Position numbers and translations under genes: made by a program
Shown: positions 1 through 7,843 of the stretch, piece after piece
Position numbering within the stretch: position 1 is the first letter of the stretch
How the letters are laid out: each line of letters begins with the position of its first letter
Notes under the pieces: model-generated
Databases searched by the model: none
Told to the model about the DNA's origin: nothing
What the model saw: only the letters and a program-made list of their open reading frames with translations
DNA from: Geothermobacter sp964441925
GTDB taxonomy: Bacteria; Desulfobacterota; Desulfuromonadia; Desulfuromonadales; Geothermobacteraceae
DNA length: 7,843 nucleotides
Direction: 5' to 3'
Assembly (NCBI GenBank): GCA_964441925.1
Contig: CAYTVY010000117.1
Span: forward strand, 1-7,843

Positions 1-14
1 CTCGTCACTCGTCA
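1..14. repeat. Tandem heptamer CTCGTCA downstream of the dehydrogenase gene
   Basis: CTCGTCA occurs twice in a row at the very edge of the window (1-7 and 8-14), followed by CC, within the gap after the dehydrogenase stop codon. The array may continue beyond the edge. Two copies alone are weak evidence. Confidence 0.4.
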
Positions 15-20
15 CCGCCT

Positions 21-986
21 TTAATCCACCACATTCCGCGGCCGGCCGTCGATGAAAGCCTTGAGGTTGGCGACGACCGTATCGAGCAGGCGCTGGCGGG
101 CGGCTTTCGTCGCCCAGGCGATGTGCGGGGTGATGAAGCAGTTGGGCGCGGTCAGCAGGGGATTGTTGCCCGGCGGCGGCTCGACGCTCAGCACGTCCAG
201 CCCGGCGCCGGCCAGCTTCTTCTCCTTCAGCGCCCGGGCCAGGGCCTCTTCGTCGATCAGGGCGCCGCGGGCGGTGTTGATCAGCAGGGCGTCCGGCCTG
301 AGCAGCGCCAGCCGGCGGGCGTCGAGCAGCCGTTCCGTCTCGGCCGTCAGCGGGCAGTGCAGGGAGACGACGTCGCTGGTCTGCAGCAGCTCTTCCAGCC
401 CGACGAACCGGTACGCCTTAAACTCCGGCTGTTCGCGGTAGCGCTCCGGCGTCCGGGTGTACACATGCACCCGCATGCCGAAGGCGGTGGCGATGCGGGC
501 CACCTGCCGGCCGATCTGGCCGAAGCCGACCAGCCCCATGACCTTGTCCGCCAGCTCGACCAGCGGCCGGTCCCAGAAACAGAAATCGGGGGACTCGCTC
601 CAGTGCCCCCAGCGCACCAGGTGGTGATGGTGGCCGACGTTCTGGGTCAGCTCCAGCAGCAGGGCGAAGACCATCTGGGCCACCGAGGCGGTGGAATAGG
701 CCGGGACGTTGGTAACGACGATGCCCTGTTCGCGGGCGGCGGCGATGTCGATGATGTTGTAGCCGGTGGCGGTGACGCCGATGTAGCGCAGCTGCGGCAG
801 GGCCTGCAGCCGCTCGCGGTCGAACGGCACCTTGTTGGTCAGCACCGCCTCGGCGTCACCGACCCGTTCGAGCACCAGCTCCGGCGGGGTGCGATCATGA
901 ATGCTCACCTCGCCGAGCTGTTGCAGGGGAGACCAGTCGAGATCGCCGGGATTGGCGGCATGGGCATCGAGGCAGACGATCTTCAT
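21..986 (-). CDS. D-2-hydroxyacid dehydrogenase (glycerate dehydrogenase / hydroxypyruvate reductase type), 321 aa
   Basis: A cytoplasmic NAD(P)-dependent enzyme that interconverts a small 2-keto acid and its D-2-hydroxy acid; hydroxypyruvate/glycerate or glyoxylate/glycolate are the likeliest pairs. The chain shows the family's split catalytic domain around a Rossmann domain (about residues 105-285). The nucleotide-binding motif is G154-F-G156-Q-I-G159. The catalytic triad is intact: Arg240 in NTARGALIDEEAL, Glu269 in GLDVLSVEP and His288 in FITPHIAWAT. Length is normal for the family (about 310-330). The ATG at 986 is chosen because the family N-terminus (MKIVCLDA) begins there and AAAGGA lies 8 nt upstream; the open frame continues upstream only into non-homologous sequence. 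After beta-strand 2 (VHVYTRTPER, from about residue 173) there is no acidic residue but there are arginines, so NADPH use is possible. Four histidines in a row occur at 119-122. It has its own candidate promoter and looks monocistronic. The exact substrate cannot be read from the sequence. Confidence 0.93.
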   Translation of the reverse strand: MKIVCLDAHAANPGDLDWSPLQQLGEVSIHDRTPPELVLERVGDAEAVLTNKVPFDRERLQALPQLRYIGVTATGYNIIDIAAAREQGIVVTNVPAYSTASVAQMVFALLLELTQNVGHHHHLVRWGHWSESPDFCFWDRPLVELADKVMGLVGFGQIGRQVARIATAFGMRVHVYTRTPERYREQPEFKAYRFVGLEELLQTSDVVSLHCPLTAETERLLDARRLALLRPDALLINTARGALIDEEALARALKEKKLAGAGLDVLSVEPPPGNNPLLTAPNCFITPHIAWATKAARQRLLDTVVANLKAFIDGRPRNVVD

Positions 987-1026
987 GGCGGATATCCTTT
1001 CGCTGGAAGTTTCGCACACAATGGTC

Positions 1027-1055
1027 ATTCTAGGAAATGCCGGCAGGCGAAGCAA
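1027..1055 (-). promoter_or_regulatory. Candidate sigma70 promoter for the hydroxyacid dehydrogenase gene
   Basis: On the minus strand a -35-like TTGCTT (1050-1055, 3 of 6 consensus bases) is followed after 17 nt by TAGAAT (1027-1032, 5 of 6 consensus bases). Transcription would start near 1020, giving a leader of about 34 nt that includes the AAAGGA ribosome binding site at 995-1000. The weak -35 box is offset by the ideal spacing and good -10 box. The promoter starts within a few bases of the ppdK terminator, as expected for the next transcription unit. No start-site data are available, so this is a pattern match. Confidence 0.5.
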
Positions 1056-1061
1056 TCGAAA

Positions 1062-1106
1062 GACCCGAAAGAGCCCCGGCAAACAGGCGCCGGGGCTCTT
1101 CGGGTC
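1062..1106 (-). terminator. Intrinsic terminator after ppdK
   Basis: GACCCGAAAGAGCCCCGGC (1062-1080) pairs with GCCGGGGCTCTTCGGGTC (1089-1106) in an 18-bp stem with a single bulged base and an 8-nt loop. It starts about 34 nt past the ppdK stop codon. On the minus strand the stem is followed by TTTCGATTG, a short imperfect U-tract. The opposite strand has no T-run, so the hairpin acts for ppdK only. The very long stem makes it the strongest hairpin I see in the window. Confidence 0.85.
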
Positions 1107-1140
1107 GGACAATTGGAATTGAAATACGGTTCTGCCCGGA

Positions 1141-3807
<2,667 letters not shown>

Positions 3808-3925
3808 GGCAAACTCCTCCAGTGGTTGATGAACGTGTCGCGAAATCCCGACGGCCGCGCCAAGCTCCCCGTGCGGCCGGCTTTCACCTCGGTTCCTCTC
3901 TCCCCGGCGCCGTCGCGGCGCCCAT
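3808..3925 (-). other. ppdK leader with two GC-rich hairpins; no promoter recognised
   Basis: The gap between the glyS hairpin and ppdK holds GGCGCCG (3906-3912) paired with CGGCGCC (3916-3922), a 7-bp stem with a 3-nt loop, and CGGCCGC (3852-3858) paired with GCGGCCG (3873-3879), a 7-bp stem with a 14-nt loop. The strong ribosome binding site GGAGGAG is at 3814-3820. I looked on the minus strand for sigma70 -35/-10 pairs and for the sigma54 GG/GC signature and found nothing convincing. A 13-codon reading frame just after the T-run has no ribosome binding site and is not called. Confidence 0.4.
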
Positions 3926-3961
3926 AAAAAATGCGAACGCCCGAATCAGGCGATTCGGGCG
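3926..3961 (-). terminator. Terminator-like hairpin overlapping the glyS stop codon
   Basis: A perfect 10-bp stem (CGCCCGAATC at 3938-3947 with GATTCGGGCG at 3952-3961) closes a 4-nt loop. On the minus strand it is followed after 6 nt (TTCGCA) by six Ts (3926-3931). The last codons and the TGA of glyS (3946-3948) lie within the stem and loop. The gap between stem and T-run is longer than in a textbook intrinsic terminator, so termination may be partial, letting some glyQS transcript continue into ppdK. Confidence 0.65.
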
Positions 3962-6006
3962 AAGTCGGCAATACCTTTGAACAGCTCGGCAACAGCGTTG
4001 AGAATGGCCAGGCGGTTGGCGCGTAGACGCGCGTCTTCCGCCATCACCATCACCCCGTCGAAGAAGGCGTCGACCGCCGGCCGCAGGCCGGCAATCACCT
4101 GCAGGGCTTCGCCGTAGTCCCCCTGCCCGAGCAGCCCGTCGATCCGGGAGCGGACCTGCCGCAGGGCCTGCCAGAGCTGCTTTTCGCAGTCGGCCTCGAA
4201 CAGTCCGGGGTCGACCGCCGGCGGCTCGCCGGCCTTGCGCAGGATGTTGCCGACCCGCTTGAAGGCGGTGGCCAGCGGCTCGAAATCCTCCCGGCCCTTG
4301 AGCGCCGCCAGGGCCCGGGCCCGGGCCAGGGCATCGAGGGGATCGTCGAAGCCGGCCGTCAGCACGGCGTCGACCACGTCCGGCGGCACCTCGTCGAGCA
4401 TGTTCCGGAAACGGCCCTGGAAAAAGTTCAGGACGTCGGCCCGCACCTCGTCGACCGGCCGGGTCAGCTTGTCGGCCAGCAGCCCGAGGCTCTGGTCGAC
4501 CAGGCCGGGCAGCGACAGCCGGTAGCCGCGATCGAAGATGATGTGCAGGATGCCGATGGCGCTCCGGCGCAGGGCATAGGGGTCGGCGCTGCCGGTCGGA
4601 ATCAGGCCGACGCCGAAACAGCCGCAGATGGTGTCAATCTTGTCGGCGATGGAGACAAAAGCGCCGATGTTGTCGGAAGGCAGCTCGCCGCCGGCCTCCA
4701 CCGGCAGGTAGTGCTCGTAGATGGCGACGGCAATCCGCTCCTTCTCGCCCTCGAGCCGGGCGTACTCGCGGCCCATCACCCCCTGCAGTTCGGGAAACTC
4801 GTAGACCATCCCCGTCTCGAGGTCGCACTTGGCCAGCAGGGCCGCCCGCTCGGTGTCGGCCACCGCCTCCGGCTCGAAGCGCTCGGCCAGGGATTTGGCG
4901 ATGGCGGCAAACCGCATCACCTTCTCGTAGCTGGTGCCCAGCTTCTGCTGGTAGACCACCTTCTTCAGCGCCTCCAGCCGGCTCTCCAGCTTCACCTTGC
5001 GGTCTTCCTGCCAGAAGAACATGGCGTCCGACAGCCGGGCCCGCAACACCCGCTCGTTGCCGCGGGCGACCACCGACAGGTCCTCGGCGCGGGTGTTGGA
5101 GATGGTGATGAAGTGGGGCATCAGCCGCCCCTCGGCGTCGGAGATGGTGAAGTAGCGCTGGTGCTCGCGCATGCTGGTGATCAGCAACTCGCGCGGCAGC
5201 TGCAGGTATTCCTTCTCGAAGGAGCCGGTCACCGGCGTCGGGTCCTCGACCAGGTGGGTGATCTCGTCGAGCAGATCCTCGTCGATGTTGACCTCGCCGC
5301 CGAGGGAGGCGGCCGCCTCGGCCACCTGGGCGGCAATCCGTTCCCGGCGTTTGTTCTGATCGGCGATGACGAAGCGTTTCTCCAGCTCGGCCAGCCACTG
5401 GTCGCAGGAGGTGACGGTGAACGGTTCGGGGGCCATGAAGCGGTGACCGCGCGAGATGTCGCCGCTTTCGAGGTTGCCGAAGGTGAACGGTACCACCTTG
5501 CCGTCGTACAGGGCGACGATCCAGTGCACCGGCCGGGCGAACCGCACGTCGAGGTCGTGCCAGCGCATCGACTTGCGAAACGGGATGGACGTCACAACCC
5601 GCGCCAGGATCTCCGGCAGCAGCCCGCTCGCCGGCCGGCCCTCGATCACCTTGCAGACGGCGACGTAGGTGCCCTTTTCGGTCTCCACCCGCTGCAGCTC
5701 GGAGACGTCGACACCGTTGCTGCGGGCGAAGCCGAGGGCGGCCTTGGTCGGGTTGCCGTCGGCATCGAAGGCGACCTGCACCGAGGGCCCGGTCAGGTTC
5801 AGTTCCTGCCGGGGCGTCTCGGCCGCCAGGTCGGCGACGGCGACGGCGATACGCCGGGGCGTGGCGAAGGTGCGGATGGCACCGTGGCTCAGGCCGACGG
5901 CCTCGAATTCCTTGCGCAGCAGGCGTTCGAGGTCGCGGCGGGCCGGGGTGAGGAAGCCGGCGGGAATCTCTTCGGTGCCTATTTCGAGAAAAAGCTCTGC
6001 GGACAT
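3946..6006 (-). CDS. glyS: Glycine--tRNA ligase beta subunit, 686 aa
   Basis: The large subunit of the bacterial alpha2beta2 glycyl-tRNA synthetase. It recognises tRNA-Gly while the alpha subunit activates glycine. The chain begins with the family signature MSAELFLEIGTEEIPAGF and continues through RFARPVHWIVALYDGK (155-170), SRGHRFMAP (185-193), SMREHQRYF (278-286), FFWQEDRK (330-337), an HD-like region around KCDLETGMVYEFPELQG (393-409), and GLIPTGSADPYALRRSAIG (467-485). The C-terminal DALR-type anticodon-binding domain (about 560-680) contains FKRVGNILRKAGE (582-594). Length matches the usual 680-700 residues, and no break is seen. The ATG at 6006 fits the family N-terminus; the nearest Shine-Dalgarno match, GGAG at 6018-6021, is 11 nt away, somewhat far. 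The gene follows glyQ by 84 nt with no promoter visible between them, so the two are probably co-transcribed. Its stop codon is inside a terminator-like hairpin. Confidence 0.98.
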   Translation of the reverse strand: MSAELFLEIGTEEIPAGFLTPARRDLERLLRKEFEAVGLSHGAIRTFATPRRIAVAVADLAAETPRQELNLTGPSVQVAFDADGNPTKAALGFARSNGVDVSELQRVETEKGTYVAVCKVIEGRPASGLLPEILARVVTSIPFRKSMRWHDLDVRFARPVHWIVALYDGKVVPFTFGNLESGDISRGHRFMAPEPFTVTSCDQWLAELEKRFVIADQNKRRERIAAQVAEAAASLGGEVNIDEDLLDEITHLVEDPTPVTGSFEKEYLQLPRELLITSMREHQRYFTISDAEGRLMPHFITISNTRAEDLSVVARGNERVLRARLSDAMFFWQEDRKVKLESRLEALKKVVYQQKLGTSYEKVMRFAAIAKSLAERFEPEAVADTERAALLAKCDLETGMVYEFPELQGVMGREYARLEGEKERIAVAIYEHYLPVEAGGELPSDNIGAFVSIADKIDTICGCFGVGLIPTGSADPYALRRSAIGILHIIFDRGYRLSLPGLVDQSLGLLADKLTRPVDEVRADVLNFFQGRFRNMLDEVPPDVVDAVLTAGFDDPLDALARARALAALKGREDFEPLATAFKRVGNILRKAGEPPAVDPGLFEADCEKQLWQALRQVRSRIDGLLGQGDYGEALQVIAGLRPAVDAFFDGVMVMAEDARLRANRLAILNAVAELFKGIADFARIA

Positions 6007-6025
6007 ATCAGGATCAACTCCGGGA

Positions 6026-6039
6026 GTCAGAAGACAGAA
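6026..6039. repeat. Tandem imperfect heptamer in the glyQ-glyS gap
   Basis: GTCAGAA (6026-6032) is followed directly by GACAGAA (6033-6039), 6 of 7 bases identical. On the transcribed strand it reads TTCTGTCTTCTGAC, just upstream of the glyS ribosome binding site. Comparable tandem heptamers occur in two other gaps of this window. Two copies are short enough to be chance. Confidence 0.4.
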
Positions 6040-6070
6040 GCCGGACGTCGGGACGGGCGCCGCGGAGGCG

Positions 6071-6090
6071 GCCCTTCCCGGCCCTTCCGG
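6071..6090. repeat. Tandem 10-bp repeat directly downstream of glyQ
   Basis: GCCCTTCCCG (6071-6080) and GCCCTTCCGG (6081-6090) are adjacent and differ at one base; the second copy abuts the glyQ stop codon. Upstream in the same gap GCCGC (6059-6063) can pair with GCGGC (6068-6072). I see no promoter and no T-run here, so this gap does not look like a terminator between glyQ and glyS. Confidence 0.45.
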
Positions 6091-6963
<873 letters not shown>

Positions 6964-6983
6964 GTTGCCTCCAGACTGCGGAA

Positions 6984-6997
6984 CCGGCGGACGCCGG
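6984..6997 (-). other. Small hairpin in the glyQ leader
   Basis: CCGGC (6984-6988) pairs with GCCGG (6993-6997) around a 4-nt loop, ending 11 nt upstream of the glyQ ribosome binding site. The right arm can instead pair with 7030-7037 (see findings). Structure is inferred from complementarity only. Confidence 0.4.
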
Positions 6998-7007
6998 CCG
7001 GCAGAAA

Positions 7008-7020
7008 GTATACAGTATAC
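7008..7020. promoter_or_regulatory. 13-bp palindrome, possible operator, in the glyQ leader
   Basis: GTATAC-A-GTATAC is a perfect inverted repeat around one base and stands out as AT-rich in a very GC-rich setting. It lies about 15-25 nt downstream of the predicted glyQ transcription start, a position where a bound repressor could block elongation. The same bases also read as two tandem TATACAG heptamers (7009-7022), so it may be a repeat expansion and not a protein site. No regulator is encoded in the window. Confidence 0.4.
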
Positions 7021-7025
7021 AGGCG

Positions 7026-7054
7026 AAAAGGCCGGCGGCAATTCTACCGCCGGC
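7026..7054 (-). terminator. Intrinsic terminator after recO
   Basis: GCCGGCGG (7031-7038) pairs with CCGCCGGC (7047-7054) in a perfect 8-bp GC stem around an 8-nt loop. On the minus strand the stem is followed by C and four Ts (7026-7029). It starts about 12 nt past the recO stop codon. The U-tract is short, so efficiency is uncertain. The loop contains the -10 box of the glyQ promoter. Confidence 0.65.
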
Positions 7055-7070
7055 GTCGCACGGGTGTCAA
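7041..7070 (-). promoter_or_regulatory. sigma70 promoter for glyQ-glyS
   Basis: The minus strand shows a perfect -35 box TTGACA (7065-7070), an 18-nt spacer and a -10 box TAGAAT (7041-7046, 5 of 6 consensus bases). Predicted start is near 7033-7036, giving a leader of about 70 nt before the GTG of glyQ. The TGA within TTGACA is the recO stop codon (7067-7069), and the -10 box lies in the loop of the recO terminator. This is the best promoter match in the window. Confidence 0.75.
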
Positions 7071-7843
7071 GGATTGCGGGCCGTTCCGCCCGCCGCCGCC
7101 ACCGGTGGCAGCGGCCCGAGCCGTTCGAGAAAGGCACGGCTCTTCGGCGGACGCGGCAGCACCAGATCGAGCGCCTCGCTCACCAGCGGCGCCCCCTCCC
7201 CCAGGGTCCGGGCACCGAGCCGGATGCCGTCGAAACGGTCGGGCGGCGTCTGCCGGCAGCGGGCCAGGCTGCCCAGGGTGGTCAGTGCCACCGGCCGGGC
7301 ACCGGGAACCAGGCAGACCGGGCAGAGGCTGCCGTCGTGCCGGGCGCTGAAGGCGGTGGTCTCCGGCAGGCCGCCGCCGCAGACGGCACAGTGCAGCAGG
7401 TGCGGCTCGTGGCCGGACAGGCGCAGCAGCCGCAGTTCGAGCAGCAGCCGGTACTCGGCGCGGGCCCCGTCCGCCTCCAGCCGCGCCAGCAGGCTGTCGA
7501 GCAGGGCGAAGACCTCGGGATGGCTGCCGCCCTCGCCGAACAGCATCTCGACCAGCTCGCAGGCGTAGCCGGCCAGGGCCACCGCCCTCAGGTCGCGGCG
7601 CAGGCCGTCCCGCAGGGAGACCAGCTCGGCCTCCCGTAACGAGACCAGCGCCGAGCCGCCGCGCAGCTGCCAGGTCAGGCGCACCCGGGCGAAGGATTCG
7701 AGGGCGGCGCCGAACCGTTTCCGGCTCTTGCGGGCGCCGCGGGCAAACCCCTTGACCAGCCCGGCACCGGGCGTGAAGAAGCTGACGATGCGGTCGGCCT
7801 CGCCGTAGTCGGTGTGGCGCAGGATGATGGCGTCGGTGATCTG
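7067..7843 (-). CDS. recO: DNA repair protein RecO, 5' end outside the window (258 codons present)
   Basis: RecO is a recombination mediator that works with RecR to load RecA on SSB-coated single strands in the RecF pathway and can anneal complementary strands. The visible chain begins QITDAIILRHTDYGEADRIV, the start of the N-terminal OB-fold, so only a few residues are missing. The basic patch KGFARGARKSRKRFG (31-45 of the visible chain) suits DNA binding. A helical region follows (about 80-145), then a zinc-binding site made of C152-x2-C155 and C174-x2-C177, which is present in many but not all RecO proteins. The tail motif KSRAFLERL (234-242) is common in this family. An internal GTG at 7684 could be mistaken for the start, but the frame stays open to the edge and the upstream residues match RecO. 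It is followed by a terminator and is probably at the end of its own transcription unit. Confidence 0.95.
   Translation of the reverse strand, partial: QITDAIILRHTDYGEADRIVSFFTPGAGLVKGFARGARKSRKRFGAALESFARVRLTWQLRGGSALVSLREAELVSLRDGLRRDLRAVALAGYACELVEMLFGEGGSHPEVFALLDSLLARLEADGARAEYRLLLELRLLRLSGHEPHLLHCAVCGGGLPETTAFSARHDGSLCPVCLVPGARPVALTTLGSLARCRQTPPDRFDGIRLGARTLGEGAPLVSEALDLVLPRPPKSRAFLERLGPLPPVAAAGGTARNP

Noticed and set aside
621..632. Four histidine codons in a row in the dehydrogenase, resembling an affinity tag
   Set aside because: It is internal, in a region where relatives already carry paired histidines (GHH), so it is natural variation.
3884..3925. A 13-codon reading frame beginning ATGGGC between glyS and ppdK
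   Set aside because: No ribosome binding site, GC-rich hairpin sequence inside it, and no sign of a regulatory peptide.
6964..7034. T-box or glycine riboswitch controlling glyQS
   Set aside because: The leader is only about 70 nt, with no T-box motif or specifier stem and no glycine-aptamer core that I can identify.
6964..7137. N-terminal extension of glyQ up to an ATG at 7137
   Set aside because: It overlaps recO, its terminator and the glyQS promoter; GlyQ homology starts exactly at the GTG at 6963, which has a GGAGG site.
7067..7684. recO starting at the internal GTG at 7684
   Set aside because: The frame remains open to the window edge and the upstream residues match the RecO OB-fold, so the gene is cut by the edge and not short.

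Overview
The window is high-GC DNA with a plain bacterial chromosomal layout. All five recognisable genes lie on the minus strand. Read in the direction of transcription (from the right edge leftward) they are recO (missing its first few codons at the window edge), glyQ, glyS, ppdK and a D-2-hydroxyacid dehydrogenase gene. High GC, the two-subunit (alpha2beta2) glycyl-tRNA synthetase, a pyruvate phosphate dikinase directly downstream and recO directly upstream together suggest a member of the Desulfuromonadota (Geobacter/Desulfuromonas-like bacteria). The taxonomic call rests on remembered gene order and protein style, not on a search.

Layout. 7067-7843: recO, DNA-repair protein, 5' end cut off. 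6964-7066: a compact regulatory gap. It holds a recO terminator hairpin, a near-consensus sigma70 promoter whose -35 box overlaps the recO stop codon and whose -10 box sits in the terminator loop, a 13-bp palindrome, and a GC-rich leader before glyQ. 6091-6963: glyQ (GTG start). 6007-6090: an 84-nt gap with short tandem repeats. 3946-6006: glyS, whose stop codon lies inside a terminator-like hairpin. 3808-3945: GC-rich ppdK leader with no promoter I can recognise. 1141-3807: ppdK. 987-1140: a long-stem terminator for ppdK followed at once by a sigma70-type promoter for the last gene. 21-986: the dehydrogenase. 1-20: the start of the next gap, with a tandem heptamer.

How the genes work together. 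GlyQ and GlyS form one enzyme that charges tRNA-Gly, and they very likely share the promoter at 7041-7070. PpdK interconverts pyruvate and phosphoenolpyruvate at the junction of glycolysis and gluconeogenesis. The dehydrogenase reduces a small 2-keto acid such as hydroxypyruvate or glyoxylate, so it may touch serine/glycine/glycerate metabolism, but a link to glyQS or ppdK is only suggested by proximity. RecO is a recombination-mediator protein and appears separately transcribed.

I found no mobile element, CRISPR array, RNA gene, phage gene or unknown gene cluster, and no evidence of an undescribed system. What deserves a second look is in the gaps: the promoter-in-terminator arrangement upstream of glyQ, the alternative pairings in its leader, and tandem 7-bp repeats in three separate gaps.
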